A stretch of DNA of 64,000 nucleotides from the NCBI RefSeq assembly GCF_027023985.1, contig NZ_JALVTW010000033.1, positions 62,001-126,000 of the forward strand, in the 5' to 3' direction. A model generated the notes under the pieces. It was not told where the DNA came from. It ran no database searches and saw only the letters and a list, made by a program, of their open reading frames with translations. The translations under genes and the position numbers were made by a program. Shown here in pieces: positions 37,621 to 46,178 of the stretch. Source of the DNA: Persephonella sp. Its GTDB lineage: Bacteria > Aquificota > Aquificia > Aquificales > Hydrogenothermaceae. Position 1 is the stretch's first letter. The number at the start of each line of letters is the position of its first letter.

Positions 37621-38607
37621 ATGAAAAAGCTTGTTTATTTTTTAGCTGCTTTATTTTTACTAATCTTAGCTATATCCGGAATATCTTATTATGTCCTATT
37701 ATCAAAAATTAATTCATACAATCAACTTTCAAAACCTGTTTTTGTCAAAATACATAAAGGGGAAAGTATAAAAAAGATTGCAGAAAAGTTAGAAAAGAAA
37801 GGAATAATAAAAGACAAAAATCTTTTTATTCTATATGCCAGATACAAAAACAAACCCCTTAAATACGGCTTTTATATGTTCAAAGGAAAACTTAATATTC
37901 CTCAAGTATGGGAAATTCTTTATACAGGTAAAGAAAAATTAATAAAATTTACCATTATTCCCGGTGAAGATTTAATAGACATAGGACAAAAACTGGAAAA
38001 AGCAGGATTTGTTCAAAAAGAGGAATTCTATAAGTATGTCTTTGACCCGAAAAATGTTAGATGGTATGGACTTGAAGGCAAGTCATTTGAGGGATATTTT
38101 CCACCTGATACTTATTACTTTAGAAAAGATTTTACCCTTAGAAATATAATTGAAACATTTTTAGGGGATTTTAAACGAAAATATAAACCTGTTTTGAAAC
38201 CTGTAGAAAATCTCACTCCATATCAAGTTATGATTGTGGCTTCTATGGTAGAAAAGGAAACTGCTGTTCCAGAAGAAAAACCTATAATAGCAGGGGTTAT
38301 AATAAACAGGCTTAAAAAAGGAATGAAATTGCAGATTGACTCGACAATTATTTACGCTCTAAAGCTTAAAAATCAGTGGTATGGAGACCTTACAAAGAAA
38401 AATATGAAAATAGATTCACCTTATAACACCTATTTGTATCAAGGACTTCCACCTACCCCTATATGTAGCTTTTCACTGGAGAGTTTAAAAGCTGTGATTA
38501 ATTATAAAAAGACAGAATATCTATATTTTTTCTCTAAAGATGGCAAAAGACATTCCTTCTCTAAAACATACAGAGAACATCTAAGGAAGGTCAGGGCAGC
38601 TTACTGA
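37621..38607 (+). CDS. mltG: Endolytic murein transglycosylase MltG
   Basis: Membrane-anchored enzyme that cuts nascent glycan strands and sets their length. 328 residues: one N-terminal membrane helix (about 5-27), a LysM-like region (VKIHKGESIKKIAEKLEKKG) and the YceG domain with EGYFPPDTYYF, VASMVEKETAV (catalytic Glu) and LQIDSTIIYAL, ending SFSKTYREHLRKV. It begins immediately after the ruvX stop. The 3' end overlaps a convergent gene by 7 bases. Confidence 0.95.
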   Translation: MKKLVYFLAALFLLILAISGISYYVLLSKINSYNQLSKPVFVKIHKGESIKKIAEKLEKKGIIKDKNLFILYARYKNKPLKYGFYMFKGKLNIPQVWEILYTGKEKLIKFTIIPGEDLIDIGQKLEKAGFVQKEEFYKYVFDPKNVRWYGLEGKSFEGYFPPDTYYFRKDFTLRNIIETFLGDFKRKYKPVLKPVENLTPYQVMIVASMVEKETAVPEEKPIIAGVIINRLKKGMKLQIDSTIIYALKLKNQWYGDLTKKNMKIDSPYNTYLYQGLPPTPICSFSLESLKAVINYKKTEYLYFFSKDGKRHSFSKTYREHLRKVRAAY

Positions 38608-39848
38608 CCCTCCTGCTGGTCTTCAGTTTTCTGGCCGTTGTTTTCTTCAACTCCAGAAGCCTGTTTTATAATGTCATTTAGTATATTGGCAAGGAATTCT
38701 CCTCTATGGAGAATTGTGTGGTTCTGGAATACATTGTCTCTGCCGTGTTTTGCTATTTCTTCCCTTTCTTGAGGTGCATCTTCCAGATAATATGCTATTT
38801 TCCCTTCTATCTCAACGCTATCAATAGGATGGTATGTAATTAAGTCCTGACCATCAACAAGGAATGATTTTGATGCAAGTCTTTCCTCAACCATTGTAAG
38901 TGTGTTTGCCCCAACAGAAGCAAATACTGAATAGGCAAGTCCGGTTGTTATAAATGTCGGATGGGATAGTAGGGATATTTTTGTTTTTGACAGGAAGTTT
39001 ATTACATCTTTGTTTTCTATTACATCTTCATACACAATAACATTTTCTTTGGTTTCTCCCTGAACAGGACCCAGAACATTTATCTCAAAATCCTCAATAG
39101 AATCAATAATATTCCATCTTCTAAGATGCATAGCATATAGGGCTATCTCTATAAGATATTTCATAAAATCATCTTCCCTTTCCTGCTGGAACTTGAACAT
39201 TGCCTGTTGAAAATCCTGTGTATACTGGGAAAGTAAAAATCCTGAGGCATATCTAACAGGCATATCAGGATTTCTGTAAAGCATTCTTCCAAGTTCAACG
39301 GCAAAATCAAATAAAGGCTGGTCAAATCTTTCTTTCCAAGCCTGTTCAATAATATCAGGGTCAGAAACCGGTCCTAAGAATGCAACATCAAACTCTTTTT
39401 CGGTGTTTGGAGGGGGAAAATCTCCGGGATTAATTCCCGGTGCCATAAAGGCAACATTTTTTTTCATGCCCCCAATCCACTGGGCATGTTCTATATCTAT
39501 AGTCAGGAAAAGAAGCTGATTAGAGTGAAGTGTTGATTTTAGTTTTGTAAAATGAATCATAGGGTCTTCTAAAAACCAGCTTACATGGATGTTCCCGATA
39601 ACATCAGGAAGAATTCTTTGTTCTCCATCTTTTTCTGCAAAGATTAGACCATCCAGATTAAAATCAAATGTAAAAAGCGGCTTGTATTCAATGATTTCAT
39701 TAACTACTTCCTGAACATTTTCAGGTGTTGGTTCTACAATTTTTGTTTCAAAATTTCTTGCAGAAAGTGATTTTGCAAGACCTTCCATAAGAGAGTCAAC
39801 AATTTTTTTAGGGTCTGGTGTTTTTATAAAGACAATTCTTGGTTTCAT
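38601..39848 (-). CDS. CgeB/DUF3880-like glycosyltransferase family protein
   Basis: A 415-residue soluble protein resembling GT-B-fold glycosyltransferases of the CgeB/DUF3880 type: an N-terminal Rossmann domain (IVFIKTPDPKKIVDSLMEG), IHVSWFLEDPMIHF (typical of this family), FDVAFLGPVSD opening the second domain and a C-terminal ISLLSHPTFITTGLAYSVF followed by YYLEDAPQEREEIAKHGRD. GGAGG precedes the ATG. Single-gene unit. The sugar and acceptor are unknown; some relatives glycosylate flagellin. Confidence 0.7.
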   Translation of the reverse strand: MKPRIVFIKTPDPKKIVDSLMEGLAKSLSARNFETKIVEPTPENVQEVVNEIIEYKPLFTFDFNLDGLIFAEKDGEQRILPDVIGNIHVSWFLEDPMIHFTKLKSTLHSNQLLFLTIDIEHAQWIGGMKKNVAFMAPGINPGDFPPPNTEKEFDVAFLGPVSDPDIIEQAWKERFDQPLFDFAVELGRMLYRNPDMPVRYASGFLLSQYTQDFQQAMFKFQQEREDDFMKYLIEIALYAMHLRRWNIIDSIEDFEINVLGPVQGETKENVIVYEDVIENKDVINFLSKTKISLLSHPTFITTGLAYSVFASVGANTLTMVEERLASKSFLVDGQDLITYHPIDSVEIEGKIAYYLEDAPQEREEIAKHGRDNVFQNHTILHRGEFLANILNDIIKQASGVEENNGQKTEDQQEGQ

Positions 39849-39908
39849 ATAGCCTCCGTTTTCTTCTGTTATAATGTTTGAAAATTATTTTACTACAGGA
39901 TTTGATTT

Positions 39909-41342
39909 ATGGTCTCTGAAGGAAAAAAGAAAAAAATAATAATATTTGGGCTGGGATTTTTTGGTAAAAAACTGATTGAAAAATTATCAAAAAACTGGGA
40001 AATAATCGGAGTTGATATAAATGAGTCTGTAATCTCACAACTCTCCGGCGAATTTGAAAACGTTGAATTTCTCCATGGTGATGCCTCCAGTATCCTCACA
40101 TGGAAAAAGATAGAACTGGCATCAATTGGTCATATTATTTCTACCATAAAGGATACAGATGTCTCTCTGGAAGTATGCAGAATAGCTAGAGAGGTTTTTA
40201 AGCTTGATAGTCCGGTTATTGTTTTACTTTTTGATGAGGATAGGGCTGAAGATTTTGAAAGTTTTGAAGCCACAATTATAAAACCTGCAGAAATAATAAC
40301 AAATGCTGTTGTATCAAAGATAGAAAAAAATTACACCGTCGCCACAAATATTGGTCTTGGGAAAGGGGAGATTATTGAGGTTAACATACTTGCCCGCTCA
40401 CATCTTGTAGATAGAAAACTCAAATATTTGAAACCTACCAGATGGAGAATTGCCGCCATTTACAGAAATGGCGAACTTATCATACCTACAGGAAATGAGA
40501 GAATAAAGGTAGGAGATAAAGTTGTAATTATAGGTGACCCTAAAGTACTGGAAAATCTGGTTAATATTTTAATTAAAGGTATTCCCCAATTTCCTCTCCA
40601 GTTTGGCTCAGATATGGCCACAATTTATGCCCCTAAATTCAGAAAAAGCCTTGAAGAAGCAGCTTATCTAAAAAAACATACAAAAGCCCATAAATTACAG
40701 ATATATCCGTATAAAAAATATGACATAAGAAAAGATTTTGAGTTTATAAAAGAGACTGTTGATAATTTTGAGATAAAAAATCCTGTTAATAGCCATCTGC
40801 AGCTTTTCAAATTAGAAGAAGATATAGGAACAGTTATAATCCCATTTATAAAAGAACCATTTTTCAAATGGTTTAAGCTGAAAGCTATATTCGAAGAGGC
40901 AACAAAGCCATTTTTAATCAGCAGGGGAAGTTCTCCTTATAAAAGTATTGTTGTTTCTTTTAACTGCTCCGAACCTGCTTTCATTCTTGAGATGGGAATT
41001 GAACTATCAAGGCTTATGAAACTGCCTGTTGAGGTTGTTTACGGTGTCATGCCTGAGGAGTTAAGGGGTATAGAGGAAGAAGAAGCCATAAAAGAAAGGA
41101 ATGAGATTATCTCAGATTTTGAACATATATACAAAACAGGGATTAAATACTCTGTTTTAGAGGGAAATCCTGTAAAGGAAACACTGAAATATATGAAAGA
41201 TAAAAAGGATTCATTGCTTTTGACAGTTTATGACAAAAAGGAAAAAATATCCGTATTTTCTCCGAATGTTCCATTTTATATAACCAAAAATGTAAAATCC
41301 TCGGTTTTATGTTTTCCTTTAGAGGAAATGACCTATGAGTAA
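39909..41342 (+). CDS. TrkA-type NAD-binding regulator with C-terminal stress-like domain
   Basis: A 477-residue soluble protein. Residues about 8-125 form an RCK/TrkA-N domain (IIIFGLGFFGKKLIEKL, VDINES, FLHGDASSIL), about 145-230 a TrkA-C domain (VNILARSHLVDRKL, GDKVVIIGDP), and the remainder a poorly conserved region ending in a universal-stress-like fold (SIVVSFNCSEPAFILEMG). It overlaps the antiporter gene by 8 bases, so it is the likely cytoplasmic gate of that transporter, a Kef system split in two genes with NAD(H) control. Confidence 0.82.
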   Translation: MVSEGKKKKIIIFGLGFFGKKLIEKLSKNWEIIGVDINESVISQLSGEFENVEFLHGDASSILTWKKIELASIGHIISTIKDTDVSLEVCRIAREVFKLDSPVIVLLFDEDRAEDFESFEATIIKPAEIITNAVVSKIEKNYTVATNIGLGKGEIIEVNILARSHLVDRKLKYLKPTRWRIAAIYRNGELIIPTGNERIKVGDKVVIIGDPKVLENLVNILIKGIPQFPLQFGSDMATIYAPKFRKSLEEAAYLKKHTKAHKLQIYPYKKYDIRKDFEFIKETVDNFEIKNPVNSHLQLFKLEEDIGTVIIPFIKEPFFKWFKLKAIFEEATKPFLISRGSSPYKSIVVSFNCSEPAFILEMGIELSRLMKLPVEVVYGVMPEELRGIEEEEAIKERNEIISDFEHIYKTGIKYSVLEGNPVKETLKYMKDKKDSLLLTVYDKKEKISVFSPNVPFYITKNVKSSVLCFPLEEMTYE

Positions 41343-42501
41343 AGAAGAATCTATATTGCTTCTTGTGGTCTCTGTAGGTGCATTTATAATGCCTTTTATC
41401 AGTAAAAGGCTTATGCTTCCTTCTGCTGTAGGGGAAATATTATTTGGGCTGATAATAGGAATATTTTTCAAACAGTTTGCAGCTGAAAGCAGTCTTAGTA
41501 TTCTCCATTTTTTAGGTAGCCTTGGTTTTCTTATCCTGATGTATCTTGCAGGTCTGGAAATTAATTTTGAAAAAATTAAAGTTACCCCAAAGAAAAATCT
41601 GTTTATATACATACTATCTATACTGATAATTGTTATCCTTTCCTTTGTAATAGTATTTTATACAGGTCAGCCTAAAATTAATATACTGATTTATCTTACC
41701 GTAGCTGTGGGGTTGCTTTATCCTGTTTTGAAAGATGCCGGACTCCTTGAAACAGAATTTGCCCAATCAATGTTAATAATCGCCAGTATAGGAGAAGTCC
41801 TCAGTCTTCTTTTTATATCCGGATTTTTTATGTATTTTGAACACGGTTTATCAAAGGAAACATTTATCCAGCTAATAGAGATATACATCTTCTTCTTTAT
41901 TGCATATATTGTGTTGAAACTTCTACAGCTTTATGCATGGTGGAATCCTAAAAAAATGTTTTTGTTTATAAAAACAGATGACCCAACAGAAACAGCGGTC
42001 AGGGCTAATTTTGCAAATATGTTTGTTTTTGCAGCACTTGCAAACATACTGGGACTTGAATATATAATAGGTGCATTTTTCGGTGGAATGCTATTTGCAA
42101 TGATTTTCAAAGAAAGACATGAAATTCAAGAAAAAATAGGAAGTTTTGGGTATGGTTTTTTAATTCCTGTGTTTTTTATTGAGGTAGGCTTGAGATTTGA
42201 TATTTTTAGCTTTTTACAAAAAGAAGTATTTTTAGGGGCTCTTAGCATAATAGCTGTTATTTTGCTGATAAGATTTTTTGCTGCTATTCCTCTGATTTTT
42301 TCCGGTTTTTCTGTAAAGGAAATCATATCTTTCCCATTTGCTACCTCAATGCCCCTTACACTGCTTGTTGCTATTGCAACACTGGGTCTTGAAACCCATA
42401 CAATAGATGAAAAATATGCATCAATGATTATCCTTGCTGCCCTTCTAAGTGGAATTTTGTATCCATGGATATTTAAATTTATACTTAAACAAAATACATA
42501 A
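41335..42501 (+). CDS. Cation:proton antiporter (CPA2/KefB-like membrane subunit)
   Basis: A 388-residue membrane protein with about 12 helices and the CPA2 pattern: RLMLPSAVGEILFGLIIGI (about 22-40), LGFLILMYLAGLEINFEKI (about 62-80) and a late FFIEVGLRFDIFSF. The usual KefB/KefC C-terminal nucleotide-binding domain is missing and is supplied by the upstream gene, which overlaps by 8 bases. Probable role: K+ or Na+ exchange for protons at the inner membrane. Confidence 0.88.
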   Translation: MSKEESILLLVVSVGAFIMPFISKRLMLPSAVGEILFGLIIGIFFKQFAAESSLSILHFLGSLGFLILMYLAGLEINFEKIKVTPKKNLFIYILSILIIVILSFVIVFYTGQPKINILIYLTVAVGLLYPVLKDAGLLETEFAQSMLIIASIGEVLSLLFISGFFMYFEHGLSKETFIQLIEIYIFFFIAYIVLKLLQLYAWWNPKKMFLFIKTDDPTETAVRANFANMFVFAALANILGLEYIIGAFFGGMLFAMIFKERHEIQEKIGSFGYGFLIPVFFIEVGLRFDIFSFLQKEVFLGALSIIAVILLIRFFAAIPLIFSGFSVKEIISFPFATSMPLTLLVAIATLGLETHTIDEKYASMIILAALLSGILYPWIFKFILKQNT

Positions 42502-42512
42502 AGGAATAAAAG

Positions 42513-43130
42513 ATGTATAACCTGACAACCGATGAGGCTGTTTTTACAGTTATAGACCTTGAAACAACAGGATTTCATCCTGAAAAGGATTATATAATTG
42601 AGATAGCCGCAATAAAATTTCAGGGAAATGTGGAGATTGACAGATACCATCAACTTGTAAAACCTGATATGGATTTTGTTCCACAGCATATTTCTAAATT
42701 GACCGGTATCACAACAGCAATGGTGATTGACCAGCCAAAGATAAATGAGGTTTTGCCTGAGTTTTTCAAATTTATAAAAGACAGTATAATTGTTGCCCAT
42801 AATGCAAAGTTTGATATTTCCTTTCTAAACTATAACGGAAAACTTTACCTGAACAAAACACTAAAAAATCCGGTGATATGCACAGATAATCTTGCAAGGC
42901 GTATTCTTCCTGATATTGATAGCAAATCTCTGGAAAATATAGCATTCCATTTTAATATCCCTTTTAAACAAAGACACAGGGCTTTATCTGATGCAGAAAC
43001 CACACTTAAGATATTTATAAAAATGCTTCAGTTTCTTGAGGATTATAATGTCAACAGGGTAATTGATATAATAAGGCTATCTGAGGGAAAAAGAATAAAT
43101 GACAGAATGAAGAGGAAGAAATATGTTTAA
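42513..43130 (+). CDS. DnaQ-family 3'-5' exonuclease (Pol III epsilon-like)
   Basis: A 205-residue DEDDh exonuclease. Exo I is VIDLETTGFHPEKDYIIEIAA (Asp, Glu at about 12-14), Exo II HNAKFDISFLN (about 90-100) and Exo III HRALSDAETT with His and Asp. The C-terminal alpha-subunit-binding region of true epsilon is not recognisable, so it may be the polymerase proofreader or a DNA-repair exonuclease. Its end overlaps proC by 8 bases. Confidence 0.85.
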   Translation: MYNLTTDEAVFTVIDLETTGFHPEKDYIIEIAAIKFQGNVEIDRYHQLVKPDMDFVPQHISKLTGITTAMVIDQPKINEVLPEFFKFIKDSIIVAHNAKFDISFLNYNGKLYLNKTLKNPVICTDNLARRILPDIDSKSLENIAFHFNIPFKQRHRALSDAETTLKIFIKMLQFLEDYNVNRVIDIIRLSEGKRINDRMKRKKYV

Positions 43131-43920
43131 GATTGGAATAATCGGCGCAGGAAATATGGGAGAGGCTATAGTCAGAGGGCTAATTGAAAAGAATGTAGTT
43201 AAATCTACAGAAATAGTTGTTTCCGATATTGACCCTGATAGGATTAGTTATCTGGTTGAAAAATACAATGTTGCAGGAAGTTCCAGTAATAAAAGAGTTG
43301 TTGAAAACTCTGAAATAATCTTTCTGGCAGTTAAACCTAAAGATTTAGAAAAAACTTTGGAACCTATAAAGGACAGCTGGACAGAGGATAAAGTTCTGAT
43401 ATCTGTTTTAGCTGGAATAAAAATAGAAAAAATAAGAAAATTCCTTGAAGAACCGGTTATAGTTAGAATTATGCCTAATACACCTGCACTTATCGGTGAA
43501 GGTGCAATAGGAGTGTCTTTTGGGGAAATAGATGAAGATAAGAAGATAGAAATTTTAAATATTCTTAATGCCCTCGGGGTTGTTGTTGAAGTTGATGAGT
43601 CTCTAATGGATGTTGTAACAGGTCTGTCTGGAAGTGGCCCTGCTTATGTATTTATGTTTATTGAAGGACTTATTCAAGGTGGCATTAAAGGAGGGCTGTC
43701 TTACGCTCAGGCAAAAGAACTTGCTGTCCAAACAGTTTTAGGTGCTGCAAAGCTGGTTAAAGAGCTTGATGAACATCCTGCTGTTTTAAGGGACAAGGTA
43801 AGCTCACCTGCAGGAACGACTATTTATGCTTTACATAAACTTGAGGAAAAAGGCCTTAAAGACGCTGTTATTTCTGCTGTGGAGGAAGCAACAAAAAGAA
43901 GCAAAGAGTTATCTAAATAA
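43123..43920 (+). CDS. proC: Pyrroline-5-carboxylate reductase
   Basis: NAD(P)H-dependent last step of proline synthesis. The 265-residue protein has GIIGAGNMGEAIVRGL (about 4-19), VFLAVKPKDL-like FLAVKPKDLEKTL, RIMPNTPALIGEGAIGVSF, and the active-site GLSGSGPAYVFMFIEGL and SPAGTTIYALHKLEE. It overlaps the upstream exonuclease gene by 8 bases and the convergent hemW by 8. Confidence 0.97.
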   Translation: MFKIGIIGAGNMGEAIVRGLIEKNVVKSTEIVVSDIDPDRISYLVEKYNVAGSSSNKRVVENSEIIFLAVKPKDLEKTLEPIKDSWTEDKVLISVLAGIKIEKIRKFLEEPVIVRIMPNTPALIGEGAIGVSFGEIDEDKKIEILNILNALGVVVEVDESLMDVVTGLSGSGPAYVFMFIEGLIQGGIKGGLSYAQAKELAVQTVLGAAKLVKELDEHPAVLRDKVSSPAGTTIYALHKLEEKGLKDAVISAVEEATKRSKELSK

Positions 43921-45052
43921 GGGAAGCGGTTATATAGTTTGATACCATAATACCTTCAGGTGTAAGTTTCAGCCTGTTATTTTCTATTTTGGCAAGACCA
44001 TCAGATACTATCTGATTAACAAAATCCATTTTATCTTTTACCAGTTCTATATCTATACCCTCTGCAAGTCTCAGTCCAAGAATTATTTTCTCTTTCCTTT
44101 TTTCCTCTGGAGAAAGTTTATCTCTGAACAAAACAGCAGACTGACCTTTATTTATTTTTTCCATATATTCATACAGATTTTTTGTATTACCGAATCTTTC
44201 GTTATCCACCAAAGACCATGCAGAAACACCTATTCCCAGAAATTCTTCTCCTGTCCAGTAAAAAAGATTATGTTTGCAGTGATAGCCTTTTTTTGCCCAG
44301 TTTGAAAGTTCATATCTATCAAACCCTTTTTCATTTAAAAAGCCATCAATTAGCTTAAACATATCCAGTAATAAATCTTCCTCTGGCAATGAGTATTCAC
44401 CCCTTTTTACCATCTGACCAAGAGGAGTTTCTTCATAAGCAGTTAACATATACGCAGATATATGTTTTACTGGAAGTTGAGTATATCCTTTTAGGTCTTC
44501 TTCAAGGCCTTTTAATGTTTGCCCCTGAACACCGTAAATCATATCCATATTTATATTTTCTATTCCTGCATCTGCAGCTGAATAAACTGTCTCTACAACA
44601 TCTTTGGGAGAATGCCATCTACCAAGGGATTTCAAAACCTTTTCATTAAGACTCTGTGCACCAATACTTATACGATTAACTCCGGCATTTAATAGCTGTT
44701 TAAATTCTTTGTATCTATAGGTTTCAGGATTAACCTCTATGGTTATTTCCAGATTATTCACGGTTTTGACATTATCGGCAATAAAATCAATAATTTCCTC
44801 TATGTATTCAGGGGGAAAAACCGATGGCGTTCCTCCGCCAAAATAGATAGTCTGGATATTAAAATTTTTGTCCTTATATAAAAGGAACTCTTTTTTTAGA
44901 AGATTTAAATACCTTCTGAAAATATCTTTGTCTACAAATGCGACAGACGTGAAATCACAATAAGGACACTTATTAATGCAAAATGGTATATGGATATATA
45001 TTCCTTTAATCATGCAATCTAAAATAGCATCTTTATTCAAAAAATCAAACAT
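43913..45052 (-). CDS. hemW: Radical SAM heme chaperone HemW (coproporphyrinogen III oxidase-like)
   Basis: HemW binds heme and inserts it into respiratory proteins. In up to 379 residues: GIYIHIPFCINKCPYCDF with the CxxxCxxC cluster motif, YFGGGTPSVF, EVNPETY, GVNRISIGAQSLNEKVLKSLGR and YELSNWAKKGYHCKHN; the Cys that makes a coproporphyrinogen oxidase is not needed here. Start is uncertain: homologues begin at MIKGIYIH (45013), and a TATTTT box stands 7 bases before that ATG; the upstream ATG at 45052 adds 13 residues without a ribosome-binding site. Confidence 0.92.
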   Translation of the reverse strand: MFDFLNKDAILDCMIKGIYIHIPFCINKCPYCDFTSVAFVDKDIFRRYLNLLKKEFLLYKDKNFNIQTIYFGGGTPSVFPPEYIEEIIDFIADNVKTVNNLEITIEVNPETYRYKEFKQLLNAGVNRISIGAQSLNEKVLKSLGRWHSPKDVVETVYSAADAGIENINMDMIYGVQGQTLKGLEEDLKGYTQLPVKHISAYMLTAYEETPLGQMVKRGEYSLPEEDLLLDMFKLIDGFLNEKGFDRYELSNWAKKGYHCKHNLFYWTGEEFLGIGVSAWSLVDNERFGNTKNLYEYMEKINKGQSAVLFRDKLSPEEKRKEKIILGLRLAEGIDIELVKDKMDFVNQIVSDGLAKIENNRLKLTPEGIMVSNYITASLI

Positions 45053-45059
45053 TGTTATA

Positions 45060-45088
45060 TTGCAATTTCCTTATTGTTGACATATACT
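45060..45088 (+). promoter_or_regulatory. Promoter of the [4Fe-4S] ferredoxin gene
   Basis: TTGCAA (45060-45065), 17 bases, TATACT (45083-45088); the same hexamers and spacing as at metF. A consensus TTGACA at 45077-45082 has no matching -10. The implied leader is about 35 bases and contains AAGGAGG. Confidence 0.5.
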
Positions 45089-45131
45089 ATAGGAACTTAA
45101 GATTGACTAACTAACAAGGAGGTTTAGTCCA

Positions 45132-45356
45132 ATGAAAGTAAAAGTATCTGTAGACCAGGATCTCTGCACAGCTTGCGCACTCTGCTACGATGAACTTCCA
45201 GAAGTTTACGAAGACCAGGGTGACGGAATAGCTAAAGTTAAGGACGAAATCGGCGGAGATGGTGCTATCATAGAAGGAGAACTCGCAGAAAGAGCTCTCG
45301 AAATCACAGAAGAATGCCCATCTGGTGCACTCCAAACAGAAGTAGTAGAAGAATAA
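45132..45356 (+). CDS. Single-cluster [4Fe-4S] ferredoxin
   Basis: A 74-residue acidic electron carrier. LCTACALCYDELPEVY supplies three ligands (CxxCxxC) and EECPSGAL the fourth with the usual Pro after Cys; the second cluster motif is degenerate, so one [4Fe-4S] cluster. This resembles ferredoxins that serve 2-oxoacid oxidoreductases in CO2-fixing Aquificota. Codon use is visibly richer in C-ending and CTC/ATC codons than its neighbours, and AAGGAGG with a strong terminator follows the pattern of a highly expressed gene. Confidence 0.92.
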   Translation: MKVKVSVDQDLCTACALCYDELPEVYEDQGDGIAKVKDEIGGDGAIIEGELAERALEITEECPSGALQTEVVEE

Positions 45357-45368
45357 TTTTCTTCACAT

Positions 45369-45391
45369 AAAGGGGGTTATGCCCCCTTTTT
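45369..45391 (+). terminator. Terminator of the ferredoxin gene
   Basis: AAAGGGGG/CCCCCTTT, 8-bp perfect stem with a 5-base loop, followed by TT. It overlaps the stop codon of the convergent small membrane protein gene and is symmetric enough to serve both. Confidence 0.85.
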
Positions 45392-45694
45392 CATTAATTT
45401 TTCCTTTTCAATTTTTTCTATCTTTTCATGAAGTTCAAGTAAATCCGTTTTTGGTTTTTCAATATCATTAAACTGACCTCTAAAATAAAGACCAAGAATA
45501 ATTGCAAGCCATCCAACAATCATAAACAATCTTGCAAATAAAACAATTATATAACCTCTAAAATCTGATTCATTCTGGGCAAATTCTGAATTGAAGAAAT
45601 CAACACTTTTTCCTATCATATATAATCCTACAGATAGAACCATAAGTGATAACATTACGATGGTGACAAACTTTGGGGTGATTTTGAGTTTCAT
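45377..45694 (-). CDS. Two-helix membrane protein
   Basis: A 105-residue protein with two membrane helices (about 9-29 and 50-71) separated by a periplasmic loop (KSVDFFNSEFAQNESDFRG) and a charged cytoplasmic coiled tail (ELHEKIEKIEKEKLMKKG). AGGAGGGGTC precedes the ATG. Single-gene unit between ferredoxin and HU. I recognise no family. Confidence 0.65.
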   Translation of the reverse strand: MKLKITPKFVTIVMLSLMVLSVGLYMIGKSVDFFNSEFAQNESDFRGYIIVLFARLFMIVGWLAIILGLYFRGQFNDIEKPKTDLLELHEKIEKIEKEKLMKKGA

Positions 45695-45749
45695 TTTGAC
45701 CCCTCCTTTATTACTTCACGGGGTCAATATATGCAGATTGGAAAAATTT

Positions 45750-45781
45750 TCAAAAATTTAAAGAAGGGGCATTAATGCCCC
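45750..45781 (-). terminator. Terminator of the HU gene
   Basis: Minus strand: GGGGCATTAATGCCCC hairpin (45766-45781) followed by TTCTTTAAATTTTTG. Confidence 0.8.
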
Positions 45782-45798
45782 TATAAGATAAGGATTAA

Positions 45799-46071
45799 TT
45801 ACTTAACTCTTTCTCTGAGAGACTTAGCAGGACGGAAGGTAACAACTTTTCTGGCAGGGATTTTGATAACTTTTCCAGTTCTTGGGTTTCTTCCTTTTCT
45901 TGCTTTTCTTTCTTTTACGTTGAATACACCAAGTCCTGGAAGTGCAATTCTTTCTCCTCTTTCCAGAGCTTGAGCGAGAGTAAGAACAAATGCATCAACG
46001 CATCTTCTTGCTGCAGCCTTTGTTGTCCCCGCCTGCTCAGCTACTCTTGCTACTAATTCTGCTTTTGTCAT
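45799..46071 (-). CDS. hup: HU/IHF family nucleoid DNA-binding protein
   Basis: A 90-residue histone-like protein. MTKAELVARVAEQAGTTKA is the helical dimerisation part, LPGLGVFNVKERKARKGRNPRTG the beta-arm with the Arg-Asn-Pro tip that intercalates DNA, and VTFRPAKSLRERV the C-terminal helix. It is more basic than many HU proteins. The ATG follows GGGGAGG, with a good promoter 42 bases upstream. Confidence 0.96.
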   Translation of the reverse strand: MTKAELVARVAEQAGTTKAAARRCVDAFVLTLAQALERGERIALPGLGVFNVKERKARKGRNPRTGKVIKIPARKVVTFRPAKSLRERVK

Positions 46072-46113
46072 GGCTTCTAACCTCCCCGTTAGTTGTTATT
46101 TATAGTCCTAAAA

Positions 46114-46150
46114 TTTATAACAAAATTTTCCTTATTTTACAAATATTTGT
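46114..46150 (-). promoter_or_regulatory. Promoter of the HU gene with adjoining palindrome
   Basis: Minus strand: TTGTAA (46137-46142), 17 bases, TATAAA (46114-46119). The perfect 12-base palindrome ACAAATATTTGT (46139-46150) overlaps the -35 box and could be an operator. Confidence 0.6.
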
Positions 46151-46178
46151 TAATTTTATCGTCTAAAATCCCTGTGAC

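Noticed and set aside
45077-45103. TTGACA as -35 of the ferredoxin gene
   Set aside because: No acceptable -10 lies 16-18 bases downstream; TTGCAA-17-TATACT fits better.
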